Notes: generated by a model from the letters alone, not told the origin. 64,000 nt of DNA from Pseudomonadota bacterium (GCA_021777765.1 JAJYDF010000018.1:1-64000), one strand, 5' to 3'. Shown: positions 26,223-36,083, counted from the first letter of the stretch. A program made the numbers and translations.

Positions 26223-27641
26223 TTATAAATTCTCAGCAGCAAAATCAGCTAAACGTGATCGTTCACCGCGGACTAAATTAATATGACCACTGTGTTCCCA
26301 AGATTTAAATCGTTCAATCGCATAAGACAAACCGGATGTAGTTTCACTTAAATAAGGTGTATCAATTTGTTTTAAGTCACCTAAACAAACAATTTTTGTC
26401 CCTGGTCCCGCGCGTGTTACTAATGTTTTAATTTGTTTTGACGTTAAATTTTGCGCTTCATCAATAATTAAAAATTTATTTAAAAATGTTCGGCCGCGCA
26501 TAAAATTTAATGATCGAATTTTAATCCGATTAAATATCACATCATGTGTAACTGCACGTCCCCAATCACCACCTTCTTGAGATGAGGATAATACTTCCAA
26601 ATTATCCATTAATGCGCCCATCCACGGTGTCATTTTTTCTTCTTCAGTGCCGGGTAAAAAGCCAATGTCTTCACCAACAGACACAGTGACGCGCGTCATA
26701 ATAATTTCATGATAGCGATTGCGTTCTAATGTTTGTGCTAACCCTGCTGCCAAGGTGAGTAAAGTTTTACCCGTACCAGCAGGACCTTGTAATGAAACGA
26801 AATCAATATGCGGATCCATTAATAAATTTAAAGCAAAATTTTGTTCACGGTTACGTGCATGAATGCCCCAAATACTGTGTTTGGCATGCATATAATCATA
26901 AGCAACTTGAATAACGGCATAATTCATATTTTTTTCGCGTACGATGGCAATAAAGGGTGTTTCACCGTTTAAATAAAGACAATCATTAGGGTACCAATCT
27001 TCAATCAAAGAACCATGAATTTTATAAAAAGAATGACCATGTTCTTGCCAAGACTCTAATGTTTTTGCTTGCACATCCCAAAAATTATGAGGTAATTCAT
27101 GAATACCACTGGGCAATAATTTTAAATCATCAACGACACGATCATTAAAATAATCTTCAGCGCGTATGCCTAAAATGCCCGCTTTAATGCGCATATTAAT
27201 ATCTTTAGATACTAACGTGACATTTTCATAAATTTGTTTTTGTTGTAAACCTAAGGTTATCGCTAATATTTTATTATCGGGTTTAATATGCGGAATTGAT
27301 GTTGGTAGTTGCGCAATAATTTCATCCGTTTGGAAAAATAATCTGCCTAAATGATTCGTTTTAATATGATCACTATCAACCGCATGAGGTAATTCAATGC
27401 CTTTGACGATTTGCTCATGTGACATATTTTTCATTAAATCATCTAAAAAGCGATTCGTTTGACGAACATTGCGTGCTGTTTCAGAAAGTCCTTTTTTATT
27501 GGCATCCATTTCTTCTAACACGATCATGGGTAAATAAATATCATGTTCTTTAAAGCGAAAAATGCAGGTAGGGTCATGCATTAATACATTGGTATCTAAT
27601 ACAAATAGTCTTTTATTGATGGGTGTTTTGGCTGCCTTCAT
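26223..27641 (-). CDS. PIN domain and PhoH-like ATPase protein (PhoH2/YlaK type)
   Basis: The 472-residue protein has an N-terminal PIN nuclease domain (about 11-160; FVLDTNVLMHDP with Asp16, and SKDINMRIKA with Asp147) and a C-terminal PhoH ATPase domain with Walker A GPAGTGKT at 286-293 and Walker B FLIIDEAQNL. PhoH2 proteins are RNA helicases with ribonuclease activity in studied cases. Its ATG overlaps the bcp stop by four bases, so the two are coupled. Length and order are normal for gammaproteobacteria. Confidence 0.93.
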   Translation of the reverse strand: MKAAKTPINKRLFVLDTNVLMHDPTCIFRFKEHDIYLPMIVLEEMDANKKGLSETARNVRQTNRFLDDLMKNMSHEQIVKGIELPHAVDSDHIKTNHLGRLFFQTDEIIAQLPTSIPHIKPDNKILAITLGLQQKQIYENVTLVSKDINMRIKAGILGIRAEDYFNDRVVDDLKLLPSGIHELPHNFWDVQAKTLESWQEHGHSFYKIHGSLIEDWYPNDCLYLNGETPFIAIVREKNMNYAVIQVAYDYMHAKHSIWGIHARNREQNFALNLLMDPHIDFVSLQGPAGTGKTLLTLAAGLAQTLERNRYHEIIMTRVTVSVGEDIGFLPGTEEEKMTPWMGALMDNLEVLSSSQEGGDWGRAVTHDVIFNRIKIRSLNFMRGRTFLNKFLIIDEAQNLTSKQIKTLVTRAGPGTKIVCLGDLKQIDTPYLSETTSGLSYAIERFKSWEHSGHINLVRGERSRLADFAAENL

Positions 27642-28108
27642 TTTAATTCTCTCACTGCTTTTAATACGTCTTCGACATGATTAATTACTTTTACTTTGCG
27701 CCATACTTTACGCAGTACGCCTTTTTTATCGATTAAAAAAGTACTACGTTCAATGCCGCTAACTTTTTTGCCATACATGTTTTTTTCTTTGATCACATCA
27801 TACAATTTACATAATATTTCGTCGTTGTCTGAAATTAATTCAAAGGGGAATTGTTGTTCTGTTTTGAATTTTTCGTGCAATTTTAACGTGTCGCGTGATA
27901 CACCTAAGATGACCGTATCTAATTTTTTGAAATGAGTGAAATTGTCACGGAAATTTTGTCCTTCTAATGTGCAGCCGGAAGTACAATCTTTAGGATAAAA
28001 ATAAATGACCACATTTTTGCCGCGGAGATCATTAAAATTAATTATTTCATTATTAGTTGCAGGTAATTTAAAGGGCGGGGCGGGGTGGTCTAGTTTTGCT
28101 TCGGTCAT
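27638..28108 (-). CDS. bcp: Thioredoxin-dependent peroxiredoxin (Bcp/PrxQ)
   Basis: This enzyme reduces hydrogen peroxide and organic peroxides in the cytoplasm. The 156-residue protein has peroxidatic Cys42 and resolving Cys46 in FYPKDCTSGCTLEG, and the usual APPFKLP start. GGAGATAT precedes the ATG. It is the first gene of a two-gene unit with the PIN/PhoH gene, which it overlaps by four bases. Confidence 0.95.
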   Translation of the reverse strand: MTEAKLDHPAPPFKLPATNNEIINFNDLRGKNVVIYFYPKDCTSGCTLEGQNFRDNFTHFKKLDTVILGVSRDTLKLHEKFKTEQQFPFELISDNDEILCKLYDVIKEKNMYGKKVSGIERSTFLIDKKGVLRKVWRKVKVINHVEDVLKAVRELK

Positions 28109-28133
28109 TATATATCTCCTTCAAAATGTTTTT

Positions 28134-28238
28134 TCCTTCTCTCTGAAGATTGATAAGGAGATGTTAAAAAGAATTCATCATTAATTTTAACCCGCCCTCA
28201 TCCGCCTTCGGCACCTTCTCCCGCAAGCGGGAGAAGGA
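28134..28238. repeat. Paired REP-like element, left arm decayed
   Basis: The right arm (28192-28238) is a full REP-like unit; the left arm (28134-28165) keeps only TCCTTCTCTCTGAAG and AAGGAGAT. The spacer TTAAAAAGAATTCATCATTA nearly repeats that of the pair at 1978-2100. It lies between gcvR and bcp. Confidence 0.75.
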
Positions 28239-28246
28239 GGAGTCAA

Positions 28247-28789
28247 TTAATTCCTCTCCGGTTCCAAAATCGCATCAATATTTAAATCATCACAAAATAA
28301 AATAAATCGCTCGCGTAAATCAGCAATGTGCATGTTAATCGGTATATTAATGCGCATCGTAATCGTCAACATCACTGTGCTTGTTTGACGTGCAGTATAA
28401 CTATCAGTATTTAATTCATTGATATAAATTTCTTGTTCAGCAAAAAAATCAGTAATTTTATAAATAATTCCAGGGCGATCAATCGCCACTAAAAAAACCG
28501 AATAAGGTAATACTTCATCTGTGGCAGTAGGTATTTCTGTTCTTCGCAACAAAATATTTATATTTTGTTTTTGCTCTAATGCGGGGAAACCTGATTCTAT
28601 TTTAGCGATAGCACTCCAAGTACCAGATAATAATAAATTAGCAACATATTCATTACCTAAGCGGGAAATATGACAATTAACAATATGGCAACCACTGGAT
28701 GCGGTCAGTTTGGCAAGTTCATTAGCGAGATCGGGTTGACCAGCTCCGAGCACTGTAACAGCGAGGTATTTTAACATTGGCATAAACAC
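28247..28789 (-). CDS. gcvR: Tandem ACT-domain protein, glycine cleavage repressor GcvR-like
   Basis: The protein of up to 180 residues has two ACT domains: about 6-75 (YLAVTVLGAGQPDLANELAK) and about 95-170 (YSVFLVAIDRPGIIYKITDF). This matches GcvR, which binds glycine and controls GcvA in enteric bacteria. Whether gcvA and gcvTHP exist here is unseen, so the role is inferred from the family. Possible starts are at 28789, 28783 and 28777; none has a strong ribosome site. It diverges from dapA. Confidence 0.82.
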   Translation of the reverse strand: MFMPMLKYLAVTVLGAGQPDLANELAKLTASSGCHIVNCHISRLGNEYVANLLLSGTWSAIAKIESGFPALEQKQNINILLRRTEIPTATDEVLPYSVFLVAIDRPGIIYKITDFFAEQEIYINELNTDSYTARQTSTVMLTITMRINIPINMHIADLRERFILFCDDLNIDAILEPERN

Positions 28790-28933
28790 TTATTAGAATT
28801 AAAAAGAACGGAGATATTACTACTAAGTGCACCATTTTCACAATGTTGCTTGCGATGAAAAATACAACACAGTAGTATGCATATTTTTTCCTTCCGTAAG
28901 TGGCAGAAGGAAAAAAGTTAAGAAGGAATAAAT

Positions 28934-29803
28934 ATGTTTAAAGGAAGTATTGTTGCTTTAGTCACGCCTATGCAGCCTAACGGTGAGTTAGATATTCCTG
29001 CATTTGAAAAATTAATCGCGTGGCATTTAGAAGAAAAAACAGACGGTATTTTTGTCACGAGCACTACAGGAGAAACTCCCACTTTAACGAGTGCTGAGCA
29101 ACAAACAATCATTACCACGGCAGTTAAAAAAGTAGCAGGACGCGTGCCCGTATTTGCTGGAACAGGCACTAATTGCACTCATACCACGATAGAATATACG
29201 CGACGAGCAATGGAAGCGGGTGTGGATGCCTGTATTTTAGTGACGCCTTATTATAATAAACCGACCCAACATGGTTTATATGAGCATTTTCATGCTGTCG
29301 CTAAAGCAAATCCTATTCCCATTTTGCTCTACAACGTACCTGGTCGAACGGGTTGTGATTTACTGCCTGAAACAGTTGCAAAATTAGCGGAAATTTCTAA
29401 TATTATCGGCATTAAAGAATGTATGGGCGTTGAACGCGCAAAAAAATTATTAGAATATTGTGGTGATAAAATTAATCTTTTTTCTGGCAATGATGATGAT
29501 GCATTTGACACGATGAAATTAGGTTATAAGGGAGTAATCTCTGTTACGGCAAACGTAGCTCCGCAATTGATGCACGAATTTTGTGCAGCTATGTTGGCAT
29601 CACAATGGGACAAAGGGCAGGATATTTTTCAATTATTATCAGGGTTGCACAGACAATTATTCACAGAGTCAAATCCTATTCCTGTTAAATGGGCATTACA
29701 ACATATGGGTTTAATTTCTAGTGGAATTCGTTTACCTTTAACACCTTTGTCTGAGCAATATCAGGATGCTGTGAAAACAGCGTTGAAACAAGCAGGTCAT
29801 TAA
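28934..29803 (+). CDS. dapA: 4-hydroxy-tetrahydrodipicolinate synthase
   Basis: DapA condenses pyruvate with aspartate semialdehyde in lysine and diaminopimelate synthesis. The 289-residue TIM barrel has Schiff-base Lys161 in IIGIKECMG, Tyr133 and Arg138 in LLYNVPGRTG, and Thr44-Thr45 in TSTTGETP, all at E. coli positions. AAGAAGGA precedes the ATG. It is followed by bamC, the conserved neighbour. Confidence 0.97.
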   Translation: MFKGSIVALVTPMQPNGELDIPAFEKLIAWHLEEKTDGIFVTSTTGETPTLTSAEQQTIITTAVKKVAGRVPVFAGTGTNCTHTTIEYTRRAMEAGVDACILVTPYYNKPTQHGLYEHFHAVAKANPIPILLYNVPGRTGCDLLPETVAKLAEISNIIGIKECMGVERAKKLLEYCGDKINLFSGNDDDAFDTMKLGYKGVISVTANVAPQLMHEFCAAMLASQWDKGQDIFQLLSGLHRQLFTESNPIPVKWALQHMGLISSGIRLPLTPLSEQYQDAVKTALKQAGH

Positions 29804-29846
29804 TCACAATTTTCTGACGGAATTATTTAATTTAAAGAGTGGAACT

Positions 29847-30677
29847 ATGAATAAAACATTAAAATATGGCCTTATTATTTTTCTTTTCAGTGGTTTGACC
29901 GGTTGCGATACCATGGATACATTATTTTCCAAACAACATGTGGTGTATAACCGAGAATACGATTATTTACAGAGCACGAGCGTACCACAATTAGCCGTAC
30001 CGCCTGGCGTAGATAGCTCGCAATTAGGCAATAAATTTGTCATCCCGGGTGACGAATATCCCAAACATTTACAACGCACTTCAATGGTACCGCCTGGCAG
30101 TATGGAAGATTTAGTGGCACGGGGTCAGTTACCAGCAAGTATTATAAAAAGTGATCAAATTCCTAACACACCATTACCATCAACGACAGAAGAAAATGGT
30201 GAAATGCCAACCCCAGAGCAAAACGAAACTGCAGAAACAGCGCCATCGCTCACCCCTGAATTAGCAAGCACTGCTGTTAGCCACCCTACGACTCATCCTG
30301 CTACAGCAATGCGAGCAACTCGTGCAACCATAGCTGCAGCTAATCCACAAGCGGGTCTTGCGAATACCAATATGGTTAATTATCCGCAATTGACAGTGAC
30401 TAAACCTGCTGAACAAGTGTGGAATAATGTGGGATCTGCGCTACAAAAAGCCGGATATAAAGTGTTATTACAGGATAAAAGAGTGAATATTTTTTATATA
30501 CTAGATTTAACTGCAACCAAGGGTAAAATTTTAAAAACAACGCCAATGTATCAAGTCCATTTGAATGCCGTTAATGCTTCCACAACTGCTATTACCGTTA
30601 CTGATAATAATGGTGGTCCAATTGATAATAAGAATGCACAACGGATTTTAGATAGCATTCAATGGAATTTGGTGTAA
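29847..30677 (+). CDS. bamC: Outer membrane assembly lipoprotein BamC (NlpB)
   Basis: This lipoprotein is a member of the BAM complex that inserts outer-membrane proteins. The 276-residue protein has a signal peptide with lipobox LTGC (Cys20). An unstructured N-terminal stretch (YNREYDYLQSTSVPQLAVPP) binds BamD in E. coli. A Pro/Thr/Ala-rich linker (about 100-175) follows, then one C-terminal helix-grip domain. E. coli BamC (344 residues) has two such domains, so this one is shorter. Position behind dapA supports the call. Confidence 0.85.
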   Translation: MNKTLKYGLIIFLFSGLTGCDTMDTLFSKQHVVYNREYDYLQSTSVPQLAVPPGVDSSQLGNKFVIPGDEYPKHLQRTSMVPPGSMEDLVARGQLPASIIKSDQIPNTPLPSTTEENGEMPTPEQNETAETAPSLTPELASTAVSHPTTHPATAMRATRATIAAANPQAGLANTNMVNYPQLTVTKPAEQVWNNVGSALQKAGYKVLLQDKRVNIFYILDLTATKGKILKTTPMYQVHLNAVNASTTAITVTDNNGGPIDNKNAQRILDSIQWNLV

Positions 30678-30680
30678 ATT

Positions 30681-30804
30681 TTTCTTTCTCTCAGAAGGGG
30701 AGAAAGTGTTTGAGTTGGATTAGAGGGATATTAAAGAGAATTTGATATTTATTTAAATTACCCTCATCCGCCTTCGGCACCTTCTCCCGCAAGCGGGAGA
30801 AGGA
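30681..30804. repeat. Paired REP-like element upstream of tRNA-Ser
   Basis: The right arm (30760-30804) is a full REP-like unit; the left arm (30681-30733) is diverged (TTTCTTTCTCTCAGAAGGGG). The spacer GATATTAAAGAGAATTTGAT matches the central spacer of the other pairs. It ends 17 bases before the tRNA gene, so the tRNA promoter must lie in or before it. Confidence 0.75.
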
Positions 30805-30821
30805 AAAAATGTGTGAGTTTT

Positions 30822-30914
30822 GGAGAGGTACCGAAGCGGTCATAACGGCACCGACTCGAAATCGGTCGGGGGCTTAAACGCCCCACGTGGGTTCGAATCC
30901 CACCCTCTCCGCCA
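30822..30914 (+). tRNA. tRNA-Ser (CGA anticodon)
   Basis: Acceptor arms GGAGAGG (30822-30828) and CCTCTCC (30904-30910) pair perfectly. The anticodon arm ACCGA-CTCGAAA-TCGGT gives anticodon CGA, reading UCG. A long variable arm (CGGGGGCTTAAACGCCCC) marks a class II tRNA, and the T-arm holds GGTTCGAATCC. The CCA end is encoded (30912-30914). Confidence 0.97.
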
Positions 30915-30938
30915 TTACTTACTGAAGTGATCAATAAT

Positions 30939-31129
30939 GTAGCCTGGATGCAGCAAATGAAGATTTTATATACTTCTTATCATTAAAAATTACTACGAAT
31001 TCATATTTAAAACTACGGCGGAATCCGGGAATTAAATCACCCGGGTTTCGCCATTGTAAAAAGTATATTGCGGTAATCGGTAAAAAATATCACTCTAATG
31101 AAATTTTTCAACTGCTACACCCAGGCTAC
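30939..31129. repeat. MITE-like element with GTAGCCTGG ends, copy 1
   Basis: This 191-base element has perfect 9-base inverted ends, GTAGCCTGG (30939-30947) and CCAGGCTAC (31121-31129). A central hairpin pairs GGCGGAATCCGGG (31017-31029) with CCCGGGTTTCGCC (31040-31052); its two imperfect positions are G-U pairs as RNA. A second copy lies at 59263-59463. It is inserted 24 bases after the tRNA. No open frame for a transposase exists. Confidence 0.8.
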
Positions 31130-31162
31130 ATTTGTGCTTTTACTCTTTAGAGATAATTTAAT

Positions 31163-33373
31163 ATGAATGGTGTTTCTATTTTACAAATAGCAATTGATAC
31201 ACCACTTTATGCGACTTTCGATTATTTATTACCAACTGATATTTCAATTACCCAATTACAAATGGGCATACGTGTACTTGTGCCATGGCGAAAAAATGAA
31301 ATAGTCGGAATATTAATTGGCATTAGTAATAAATCCCAATTACCTGTACAACAATTAAAAACAGTCATAAAAGTTATTGATGAAATTCCTGTTTTATCAC
31401 CATCTATTCTCGAATTAACACAGTTTGCAGCACACTATTATCAATATCCATTAGGTGAGGTCATTTCTGCTGCATTACCTGCTTTATTAAGACAAGGAAA
31501 AAATACTGAACAATACCTACGCAATTATTATCAATTAACTGAATTAGGTAAAAATATTGATATTCATTCTATTAAACGATCACAAAAACAAAAATTATTA
31601 TTGGAATTATTACGACAAAATCCCAACGGCATTAGCGATCAACAAATAACCACTGCTAAAATTCCCAAAAAAATTAAAAAAATATTTATTGAAAAAAATT
31701 GGTTACAAATTTGTATCGCAAATGAAACAAATTATTCAGTAACATCTTCTATTACTGCATCACCTTTTACATTAAGCAATGAACAACAATTTGCAGTGAC
31801 GCAAATTGTGCAAAATTTAAATCAATTTAAAACATTTTTATTAGACGGTGTGACGGGCAGTGGTAAAACGGAAGTGTATTTACAGGCTATTACACAAGTA
31901 TTAGCAAATAATAAACAAGCATTAATTTTAGTGCCAGAAATTGGTTTAACACCGCAAATAGTGTCTCGATTTGCGCAACGATTTACTGTTCCCATTGCAA
32001 TTTTGCATTCTGGTCTTACTGATCGTGAACGATTACAAGCATGGTTAATGGCGCAACAAGGCGATGCGTTTATTATTATTGGCACACGATCGGCAATTTT
32101 TACGCCTATACCTAGATTGGGCATGATTATTGTGGATGAAGAACATGATCCATCATTTAAACAACATGAAGGATTTCGTTATTGTGCGCGTGATTTAGCG
32201 ATTATTAGAGCGCGGATTGATAATGTACCCGTTATTTTAGGTTCTGCTACGCCATCACTCGAAAGTATTTACAACACGCAACAACAGCGTTTTCAATTAT
32301 TGCATTTACCTGAGCGTGCAGGATGTGCAGTACATCCACAATATCATTTAATTGATTTACGACAACAACCAATTGAGCATGGGATTTCTACTGCATTATT
32401 ACAAGCAATTACCCGGCATTTAAATAATCAAGGACAAGTATTAATTTTTATTAATCGTCGTGGCTTTGCGCCGACATTATTGTGTAGCAGTTGTGGTGAA
32501 ATTGCACACTGTCGGTCCTGTGATGCGCGCATGACATTACATTTATCACCACGATTATTGCAATGCCATCACTGTGGCAGTAGTCGCGCTGTTGATCATG
32601 CTTGTCTTAAATGTAAGGGCACCAAATTAATTCCATTAGGTTTAGGGACCGAACGCATTGAGCAATATTTACAACAAAAATTTCCGCAAGTTGCAACTAT
32701 TCGTATTGATAGAGACAGCACCAGAAAAAGAGGTTCGTTAGAAAATAAATTAGACAGTATTAATAATGGTGAGGCGCGACTATTAATTGGTACTCAAATG
32801 TTAGCGAAAGGGCATCATTTTCCAGACGTGACATTAGTCGCTGTGATTGATGCAGATACTGGATTATATAGCGCTGATTTTCGTGGCAGTGAACGCGCTG
32901 CACAAACTATTATTCAAGTGGCCGGCAGAGCAGGGCGCGCTGAACGGCCAGGTGAGGTATTTATTCAAACATATCATCCTGAACATCCGTTATTACAAGC
33001 ATTAATTCAAGAAGGTTATGGTCATTTTGCTGCAGCGGCATTAATGGAAAGATATCAATCACAATTACCACCCTATGTGTATTTAGCATTATTGCGTGCT
33101 GAAGCAAATCAGATTGCTTTAGTTATGGAATTTTTAAATGAAATCCGTCAGAGCATGTCACAGAAATTGCCCAGTCAACTTAAATTATTAGGACCCGTGC
33201 CTGCACCTATGGCAAGGCGTGCAGGATATCACCGTGCACAATTATTATTTCGCTCAGGAAAACGGCAGATATTGCAGGAATTTTTACCGCATTTAATTAA
33301 AGCGATTACAGATAATAAGTTATCAAAAAAAATGCGATGGTCTTTGGATGTCGATCCGTTTGAGATGTTTTGA
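31163..33373 (+). CDS. priA: Primosomal replication protein N' (PriA helicase)
   Basis: PriA restarts stalled forks by loading the replisome. The 736-residue protein has the N-terminal 3'-DNA-binding domain, Walker A GVTGSGKTEVY (about 229-239), DEEHD (about 326-330) and a zinc module with cysteine pairs from CSSCGEIAHCRSC to CLKCKG (about 442-482). The C-terminal helicase motif IQVAGRAGRAERPG is also present. It is complete and similar in length to E. coli PriA (732). Confidence 0.96.
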   Translation: MNGVSILQIAIDTPLYATFDYLLPTDISITQLQMGIRVLVPWRKNEIVGILIGISNKSQLPVQQLKTVIKVIDEIPVLSPSILELTQFAAHYYQYPLGEVISAALPALLRQGKNTEQYLRNYYQLTELGKNIDIHSIKRSQKQKLLLELLRQNPNGISDQQITTAKIPKKIKKIFIEKNWLQICIANETNYSVTSSITASPFTLSNEQQFAVTQIVQNLNQFKTFLLDGVTGSGKTEVYLQAITQVLANNKQALILVPEIGLTPQIVSRFAQRFTVPIAILHSGLTDRERLQAWLMAQQGDAFIIIGTRSAIFTPIPRLGMIIVDEEHDPSFKQHEGFRYCARDLAIIRARIDNVPVILGSATPSLESIYNTQQQRFQLLHLPERAGCAVHPQYHLIDLRQQPIEHGISTALLQAITRHLNNQGQVLIFINRRGFAPTLLCSSCGEIAHCRSCDARMTLHLSPRLLQCHHCGSSRAVDHACLKCKGTKLIPLGLGTERIEQYLQQKFPQVATIRIDRDSTRKRGSLENKLDSINNGEARLLIGTQMLAKGHHFPDVTLVAVIDADTGLYSADFRGSERAAQTIIQVAGRAGRAERPGEVFIQTYHPEHPLLQALIQEGYGHFAAAALMERYQSQLPPYVYLALLRAEANQIALVMEFLNEIRQSMSQKLPSQLKLLGPVPAPMARRAGYHRAQLLFRSGKRQILQEFLPHLIKAITDNKLSKKMRWSLDVDPFEMF

Positions 33374-33385
33374 GGAAGTGAAAAG

Positions 33386-33436
33386 ATTGATCGTAGCAAT
33401 TTCAAACAATATTCGTCTTAACTTACTACGATCAAT
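33386..33436. terminator. Inverted repeat after priA
   Basis: ATTGATCGTAG (33386-33396) and CTACGATCAAT (33426-33436) are perfect 11-base inverted repeats with a 29-base loop, starting 13 bases after the priA stop. No T-run follows, so a terminator function is weakly supported. The rest of the gap to 33608 is AT-rich. Confidence 0.35.
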
Positions 33437-33607
33437 AACATCATTTATACAACATGCCGGAAATAAAAGTTATACACGGCGCTATAATTAACAAATGATG
33501 ATACTTTTGTAAAGGTTTTATTTCGGGGTTATATATAAGGTTATCACTTTTGATACTTCTCGTTTAATAGACTATATATTTATATATATAAATTAACGAG
33601 GCGATTT

Positions 33608-34402
33608 ATGAATAATGATTGGTTAAATGATGAGCCTTTAACATTTTCAGAATTACAAGCACTTGGTGATGCACAAAAGGCCATGAAAAATGTTTCTTCA
33701 CTTGAGTCAATTGCGCTGAAAAATACTAAACAGACATTTGAAGCATTAAATCAACAGGAATTAATTAAATTAACCGCAGCAGATGTATTAGTCCTTCAAA
33801 AATCGGCTTTAACTCAAAGTAATGATGCAAGATTATTTGCAATATATTTATATCAACAGTTAGCTGGCTCAAATAATTTAGAAAACTTAATTAAATTTGA
33901 AAAAGCGAGAAATAGTAAAGAAGCAAAGGAGTTACAACAATTATTTTCTAATCTAAGAAATATTTATGAAAACATGCTGCACAAAATCACTGTCGAAGAT
34001 AACGATGTTGGCGCAGCATTTTTATATGGTAAATCTAAAATGGGAAATGATAATCCTCAGGAGAAGTCTAAAGGGGTTGAGGTCATGAATATGTTGATAG
34101 CATCTCCCGGAAAATATCCTCAATATGAAAATGCTCAGTATGAAGCAGCATTAAATGAATTAAGTGATAAAGCGAAAACGCCAAAAACTTTATTGGGCAA
34201 GGCTGTTACAAAAATAGGCTTAGTAAAAGATACCGTTATATTACAGTCAATAGAATCAACAGTTAAAATAAGAAGTGATATTTCAGGCGATATTTATCAT
34301 GCAATGGCTAAAATCGATCCTGTAACAAGAGGAGGTATAGAAGATTTAGATACCTCGATAAATAATTTAAAGCTCGAACAGATTAAACGAAAAGCTAAAT
34401 AG
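33608..34402 (+). CDS. Unknown helical protein
   Basis: I do not recognise this 264-residue protein. It is hydrophilic and helical throughout, without signal peptide or membrane segment. The middle (about 120-185) has SEL1/TPR-like spacing (AAFLYGKSKMGNDNPQE, then YPQYENAQYEAALNEL), but I cannot confirm a repeat. GAGG lies ahead of the ATG. It stands alone between priA and the YheT-type hydrolase and has long AT-rich flanks, fitting a lineage-specific gene. Confidence 0.7.
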   Translation: MNNDWLNDEPLTFSELQALGDAQKAMKNVSSLESIALKNTKQTFEALNQQELIKLTAADVLVLQKSALTQSNDARLFAIYLYQQLAGSNNLENLIKFEKARNSKEAKELQQLFSNLRNIYENMLHKITVEDNDVGAAFLYGKSKMGNDNPQEKSKGVEVMNMLIASPGKYPQYENAQYEAALNELSDKAKTPKTLLGKAVTKIGLVKDTVILQSIESTVKIRSDISGDIYHAMAKIDPVTRGGIEDLDTSINNLKLEQIKRKAK

Positions 34403-34499
34403 TGTTTTTACGATTGATATTTTAGGTATTGATACATAATATTTATATGTGTAAATATATAAAAAAATGACATCAAATGTCCTAGCAGAGGGATGTAAT

Positions 34500-35465
34500 A
34501 TGCAATCCGATGATTCCTTCAAACCCGCGTGGTGGTTACCCGGACCCCATCTGCAAACTATCTGGCCAACTATTATTAATAAAAATAAAATTAATATCTC
34601 ATTAGCGCGCGAAAGAATTGAATTACCCGATGGCGATTTTATTGATATTGATTGGGCTGGGCCTGAAAAGGGCCCCATTATTTTATTATTACATGGTATT
34701 GCAGGAAATATTGAATCACCTTATATCAGACGTAGTTTAAGTGTCATCGTAGAAAATGGTTGGCGTGGCGCTTTAATGTATTACAGAGGATGTAGTGGTG
34801 AAACAAATCGCTTACCCCGTTGTTACCATTCTGGTGAGACCAGCGATTTTAATTTTATTGCGCATTTATTACATCAACGCGAACCTGGCACACCCATCGC
34901 CTGTGTTGGTTTTTCTTTGGGCGGCAACGTTTTATTAAAATGGTTAGGTGAAAATCAACAACAAGAGAGATTAAAAGCAGGTGTAGCGATATCAGTACCC
35001 TTTGATTTACATAAATCAGCACAGCGTTTGAATCAGGGGTTTTCTAGGGCCTATCAATGGTATTTATTAAGGGAAATGCGCCAAAAAATTAAACAAAAAT
35101 GTGAGCAGATGTCTATGCCAATCAACGCTGAAATGATCGATAATTTGCATACTTTTTGGGAATATGATAATCACATTACCGCGCCATTACATGGTTTTAA
35201 AAATGCCGCTGAGTATTACGAAAAGGCCAGCAGTAGACAATATTTACCATTTATTAAAACACCGACATTAATTTTACATGCATATGATGATCCTTTTATA
35301 CCACCAGAAGCCATTCCTGCAGAAAATGAATTGCCTTCCTGTGTGCAATTAAAAGTGGTAAAACAAGGTGGCCATGTTGGATTTGTTTCCGGAGACTCAC
35401 CATGGCATATTAAATATTGGTTTGAAGAACAAATTATCAGTTATTTACAAAATTTTATTGGCTAA
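34500..35465 (+). CDS. YheT-family alpha/beta hydrolase
   Basis: A 321-residue serine hydrolase of the YheT/ABHD group. It has the N-terminal family signature FKPAWWLPGPHLQTIWP, the oxyanion segment LLHGIAGN, nucleophile Ser139 in GFSLGG, an acid residue near HAYDDPFIP and a histidine in GGHVGFVSG. E. coli YheT has no firm substrate. AGAGGG lies seven bases ahead of the ATG at 34500, which is preferred over an in-frame ATG at 34467. Confidence 0.9.
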   Translation: MQSDDSFKPAWWLPGPHLQTIWPTIINKNKINISLARERIELPDGDFIDIDWAGPEKGPIILLLHGIAGNIESPYIRRSLSVIVENGWRGALMYYRGCSGETNRLPRCYHSGETSDFNFIAHLLHQREPGTPIACVGFSLGGNVLLKWLGENQQQERLKAGVAISVPFDLHKSAQRLNQGFSRAYQWYLLREMRQKIKQKCEQMSMPINAEMIDNLHTFWEYDNHITAPLHGFKNAAEYYEKASSRQYLPFIKTPTLILHAYDDPFIPPEAIPAENELPSCVQLKVVKQGGHVGFVSGDSPWHIKYWFEEQIISYLQNFIG

Positions 35466-35492
35466 CAATATTTTTAATCAGGAAGAGAAATT

Positions 35493-36083
35493 ATGACGAA
35501 ATGGAATTTCACACAACGCACGAGAGTAATTATTCAAGCAATTCTTCTTTTAACTACCTTTTTTTCAATCATCAATATCAGTAATGCACAATCCATTTCC
35601 AATTCACCGGTGCAATTACAATATGCATTACCACAATCCTATCCCGCACCTGAATTTCAAGGCATTAATAATTGGTTAAATTCACCACCATTAACTTTGC
35701 AATCTTTAAAAGGGAAAGTAGTGTTACTTGATTTTTGGTCATACACCTGTGTTTATTGTTACAAAGCTATGCCTCATTTAAATGATTGGTACAATAAATA
35801 CAGTTCGCAAGGATTAGTCATTATTGGCATCCATAATTTTGATAATCCCATTGATAATAATGTTGCAAAAGTAGAACAAGTCGTTCAGGCGTATGGCATG
35901 CAATATCCCATCGCGATGGATAATGATTCAGTGATGTGGCGTCAATATAATCCACAATATTGGCCATCAACATTTTTAATCGATAAAAATGGCAATATTG
36001 TATACAGCCATATAGGGCAGGGTGCATACAATATTATTGAAAATAATATTCGTGTCTTACTTAACCAGAATGCTTCGGAATAA
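35493..36083 (+). CDS. Exported TlpA/thioredoxin-like protein
   Basis: This 196-residue protein has an N-terminal hydrophobic signal or anchor (about 12-30) and a periplasmic thioredoxin fold with active-site pair Cys86-Cys89 (WSYTCVYCYKAMP), followed by the TlpA/AhpC-type PSTFLIDKNGNIVYSH. The WSYTCVYC form resembles the thioredoxin domain of DipZ-type proteins. A disulfide-reducing role is likely but the partner is unknown. Its 3' end overlaps the convergent glycosyltransferase gene by 23 bases. Confidence 0.88.
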   Translation: MTKWNFTQRTRVIIQAILLLTTFFSIINISNAQSISNSPVQLQYALPQSYPAPEFQGINNWLNSPPLTLQSLKGKVVLLDFWSYTCVYCYKAMPHLNDWYNKYSSQGLVIIGIHNFDNPIDNNVAKVEQVVQAYGMQYPIAMDNDSVMWRQYNPQYWPSTFLIDKNGNIVYSHIGQGAYNIIENNIRVLLNQNASE

